A DNA stretch of 7,940 nt, taken from positions 1 through 7,940 of the forward strand of contig JBBQZL010000132.1 of the NCBI GenBank assembly GCA_038207745.1, read 5' to 3'. This document shows, piece after piece, positions 6,499 to 7,940 of the stretch. Numbering within the stretch: position 1 is the stretch's first letter; each line of letters starts with the position of its first letter. The stretch is from JBBQZL01 sp038207745. GTDB taxonomy: Bacteria > Actinomycetota > Thermoleophilia > Solirubrobacterales > 70-9. The translations under genes and the position numbers were made by a program. Below the pieces are notes generated by a model. It was not told the origin of the DNA. It was given only the letters and a program-made list of their open reading frames with translations, and made no database searches.

Positions 6499-6978
6499 AT
6501 GCGCCACCGACTGATCCCCTCCGTGCTCGTCCTGCTCTCGCTCGGTCTGGTCGCCGTCGGCTGCGGCAGCAAGGATCCCGAGACGCCCACCGCCTGCCGC
6601 GATGGCGCCGTGGCATTCACCGCCGCTCTGGCTTCGGCCCCCGGCACGGTCGCGCTTGATGACGGGTCACCGATCAGCGGCTGTCTGGTACCCAACCAGA
6701 GCGGCGCGATCCTCAGCCGGGTCGGCCTCGGGATGACGCGGGCGGCCTCGCGGCTCAGCGCAGAGGCGCGGTCCGACCCAGGCGGTCAGTCCAACGTCGA
6801 ACTCGGCTACCTGGTCGGCGCGGCCGGGAAGGGAGCCGAGATTACGGCCGGCATTCACACCGAGCTGATTCGCCGGATCGAGGCTTCAGCCGGATACAGC
6901 CCGGGCGGAGCGCCGCTGCCGCCGGCCTTCAAGAAGGCCTACCGGGAGGGACTCAGCGCCGGTCGAGACTCGGGCTGA
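6499..6978 (+). CDS. Small lipoprotein of unknown function, 159 aa
   Basis: I do not recognise a named family. The N-terminus is a lipoprotein signal peptide: basic MRHR, a hydrophobic stretch (about 6-20), then A19-V-G-C22 as lipobox, so Cys22 should be lipidated and the protein anchored on the outer face of the membrane. The mature part has two more cysteines (C33, C62) that could pair. There are two well-formed blocks, one near ACRDGAVAFTAALASAPGTV (32-51) and one at ELGYLVGAAGKGAEITAGIH (101-120). The second half looks helical, ending with PPAFKKAYREGLSAG. The pattern resembles conserved hypothetical lipoproteins of Thermoleophilia as I remember them, which I cannot confirm here. ATG 6499 is preferred to TTG 6490 because TTG lies in a -10-like box. 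It starts 21 bases after the peptidase gene, so an envelope role is likely. Nothing indicates an enzymatic function. Confidence 0.75.
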   Translation: MRHRLIPSVLVLLSLGLVAVGCGSKDPETPTACRDGAVAFTAALASAPGTVALDDGSPISGCLVPNQSGAILSRVGLGMTRAASRLSAEARSDPGGQSNVELGYLVGAAGKGAEITAGIHTELIRRIEASAGYSPGGAPLPPAFKKAYREGLSAGRDSG

Positions 6979-6991
6979 GGCCACCGCTGGA

Positions 6992-6997
6992 TACCCT
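6992..6997 (+). promoter_or_regulatory. Weak candidate -10 box (TACCCT) for fumC
   Basis: TACCCT (TAnnnT pattern) lies in the 56-base gap between the lipoprotein stop and fumC. A start about 7 bases downstream would give a leader of about 30 bases containing the fumC ribosome site. No recognisable -35 is present. A single six-base match in a gap this size is weak evidence. Confidence 0.25.
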
Positions 6998-7021
6998 CTT
7001 GAGGACCACGAATGGACCTCA

Positions 7022-7027
7022 TGGAGG
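7022..7027 (+). promoter_or_regulatory. Ribosome binding site that fixes the TTG start of fumC
   Basis: TGGAGG ends 7 bases before TTG 7035. It is the only good Shine-Dalgarno on the plus strand of the window and decides the start in favour of TTG 7035 over the in-frame TTG at 6999, which has no comparable site. Confidence 0.7.
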
Positions 7028-7034
7028 CAAAGAC

Positions 7035-7940
7035 TTGACTGATCAACTCTGGGGTGGCGAGACCACCAAGGCAATTGAGAACTTCCCCGTCTCGGGCGAA
7101 CGGATACCGGTTCCGGTGATCCGCTGGCTGGGCCGGATCAAGGGCGCCGCAGCCGAGGCAAACGCGGAGCTGGGCCTGCTCGACTCCGGACTCGCCGAGC
7201 GGATCTCGGCAGCGGGCACCGCGATCGCCAACGGAGAGCACGATGACCAGTTCCCGGTCGACGTCTTCCAGACCGGCTCGGGCACCTCGTCGAACATGAA
7301 CACGAATGAGGTGCTCGCAAACCTCGCCGGTGACGATGTGCACCGCAATGACCACGTGAACATGGGCCAGTCGTCCAACGATGTATTCCCGTCGGCTGTC
7401 CACCTTGCGGCGCTCGGGGAGGTCAACAACGATCTTCTCCCGGCGATGGTGGAGTTGGCGGTCGCCCTGGACGCGAAGGCGCGCGAGTTCGAGTCGATCG
7501 TCAAGGCCGGGCGCACCCACCTGATGGATGCGGTACCCGTCACCCTCGGCCAGGAATTCGGCGGCTATGCAGCGCAGGTCAAGCTGGGGGTCGAGCGGAT
7601 CGGCGCAACCCTCGGTCGCGTCGGCCAGATCCCGCTGGGGGGAACCGCCACCGGCACCGGGCTCAACACGCACCCGGAGTTTGCCGAGAGGGTCCGTGAG
7701 AAGCTGACAGCCGAGACCGGCCTCGAGATCTCGGCACCACTTGACCGCTTTGAGGCTCAGGCCAACCGCGATTCATTGGTCGAGCTGTCAGGTGCGCTCA
7801 AGGTCTACGCGGTGTCAATGAACAAGATCGCCAACGACCTCGCGCTGATGGGTTCCGGGCCACGAGCCGGGCTCGCGGAGCTGCGTCTCCCGGAGCTCCA
7901 GAAGGGCTCATCGATCATGCCGGGCAAGGTCAACCCGGTG
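7035..7940 (+). CDS. fumC: Class II fumarase, first 302 codons (cut by window edge)
   Basis: Iron-independent TCA-cycle enzyme that interconverts fumarate and L-malate as a cytoplasmic homotetramer. Family blocks appear in order: LWGGETTKAIENFP (5-18), FQTGSGTSSNMNTNEV (78-93), HVNMGQSSNDVFPS (107-120), GRTHLMDAVPVTLGQE (159-174) with Thr161-His162 at the active site, IPLGGTATGTGLN (199-211), and GSSIMPGKVNPV (291-302), the fumarase/aspartase superfamily signature with the catalytic serine loop. Whole proteins are about 460 residues, so about one third lies beyond the right edge. The start is TTG with a good ribosome site. The N-terminus is about 15-20 residues shorter than usual and lacks the customary MGEVxVP segment; an in-frame TTG at 6999 would add 12 residues that do not resemble that segment. 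Aspartate ammonia-lyase is the main alternative, but the N-terminal and TGSGTSSNMN blocks favour fumarase. It is separated from the lipoprotein gene by 56 bases and may be transcribed alone. Confidence 0.93.
   Translation, partial: MTDQLWGGETTKAIENFPVSGERIPVPVIRWLGRIKGAAAEANAELGLLDSGLAERISAAGTAIANGEHDDQFPVDVFQTGSGTSSNMNTNEVLANLAGDDVHRNDHVNMGQSSNDVFPSAVHLAALGEVNNDLLPAMVELAVALDAKAREFESIVKAGRTHLMDAVPVTLGQEFGGYAAQVKLGVERIGATLGRVGQIPLGGTATGTGLNTHPEFAERVREKLTAETGLEISAPLDRFEAQANRDSLVELSGALKVYAVSMNKIANDLALMGSGPRAGLAELRLPELQKGSSIMPGKVNPV

Noticed and set aside
6939..7673. A 244-codon minus-strand open frame across the fumC start
   Set aside because: It lies opposite a clearly recognisable fumarase coding region, has no recognisable motif, and overlaps the end of the lipoprotein gene. 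It is a shadow of the real genes.

Overview
This is a high-GC window with tightly packed genes, GTG and TTG starts, and several genes that seem to lack a Shine-Dalgarno site. Together with the protein types, this suggests an actinobacterial chromosome. The Thermoleophilia (Solirubrobacterales-like) lineage is my best guess, but it rests on recollection of similar protein sequences, not on a marker gene.

Left block, minus strand, read from about 5650 down to 1. First comes the relic of a class I SAM-dependent methyltransferase, broken into three pieces in three frames (5648-5162). Next is a ThDP-dependent decarboxylase of the benzoylformate decarboxylase family (5127-3529). Fifteen bases later is a 974-residue flavin plus iron-sulfur D-2-hydroxyacid dehydrogenase of the D-lactate dehydrogenase type (3513-589). 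Last is the 5' part of ileS, isoleucyl-tRNA synthetase, which runs off the left edge. The dehydrogenase and decarboxylase look like one operon and could act in sequence: D-2-hydroxyacid to 2-oxoacid to aldehyde plus CO2. The IleS fragment has GSHH where class I synthetases normally have HIGH.

Right block, plus strand, after an 85-base divergent spacer (5649-5733). It holds an exported or membrane-anchored zinc peptidase of the M15/LAS type (5734-6477), a small lipoprotein of unknown function (6499-6978), and the first 302 codons of class II fumarase fumC, starting at TTG 7035 and running off the right edge.

I see no rRNA, tRNA, CRISPR array, insertion sequence, prophage or attachment site. 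Most of the window is ordinary core and metabolic sequence, and I did not find a clear new multi-gene system. The points most worth checking are the altered IleS signature, the active-site substitutions in the decarboxylase, the methyltransferase relic, and a CxxCH motif next to the zinc site of the peptidase.
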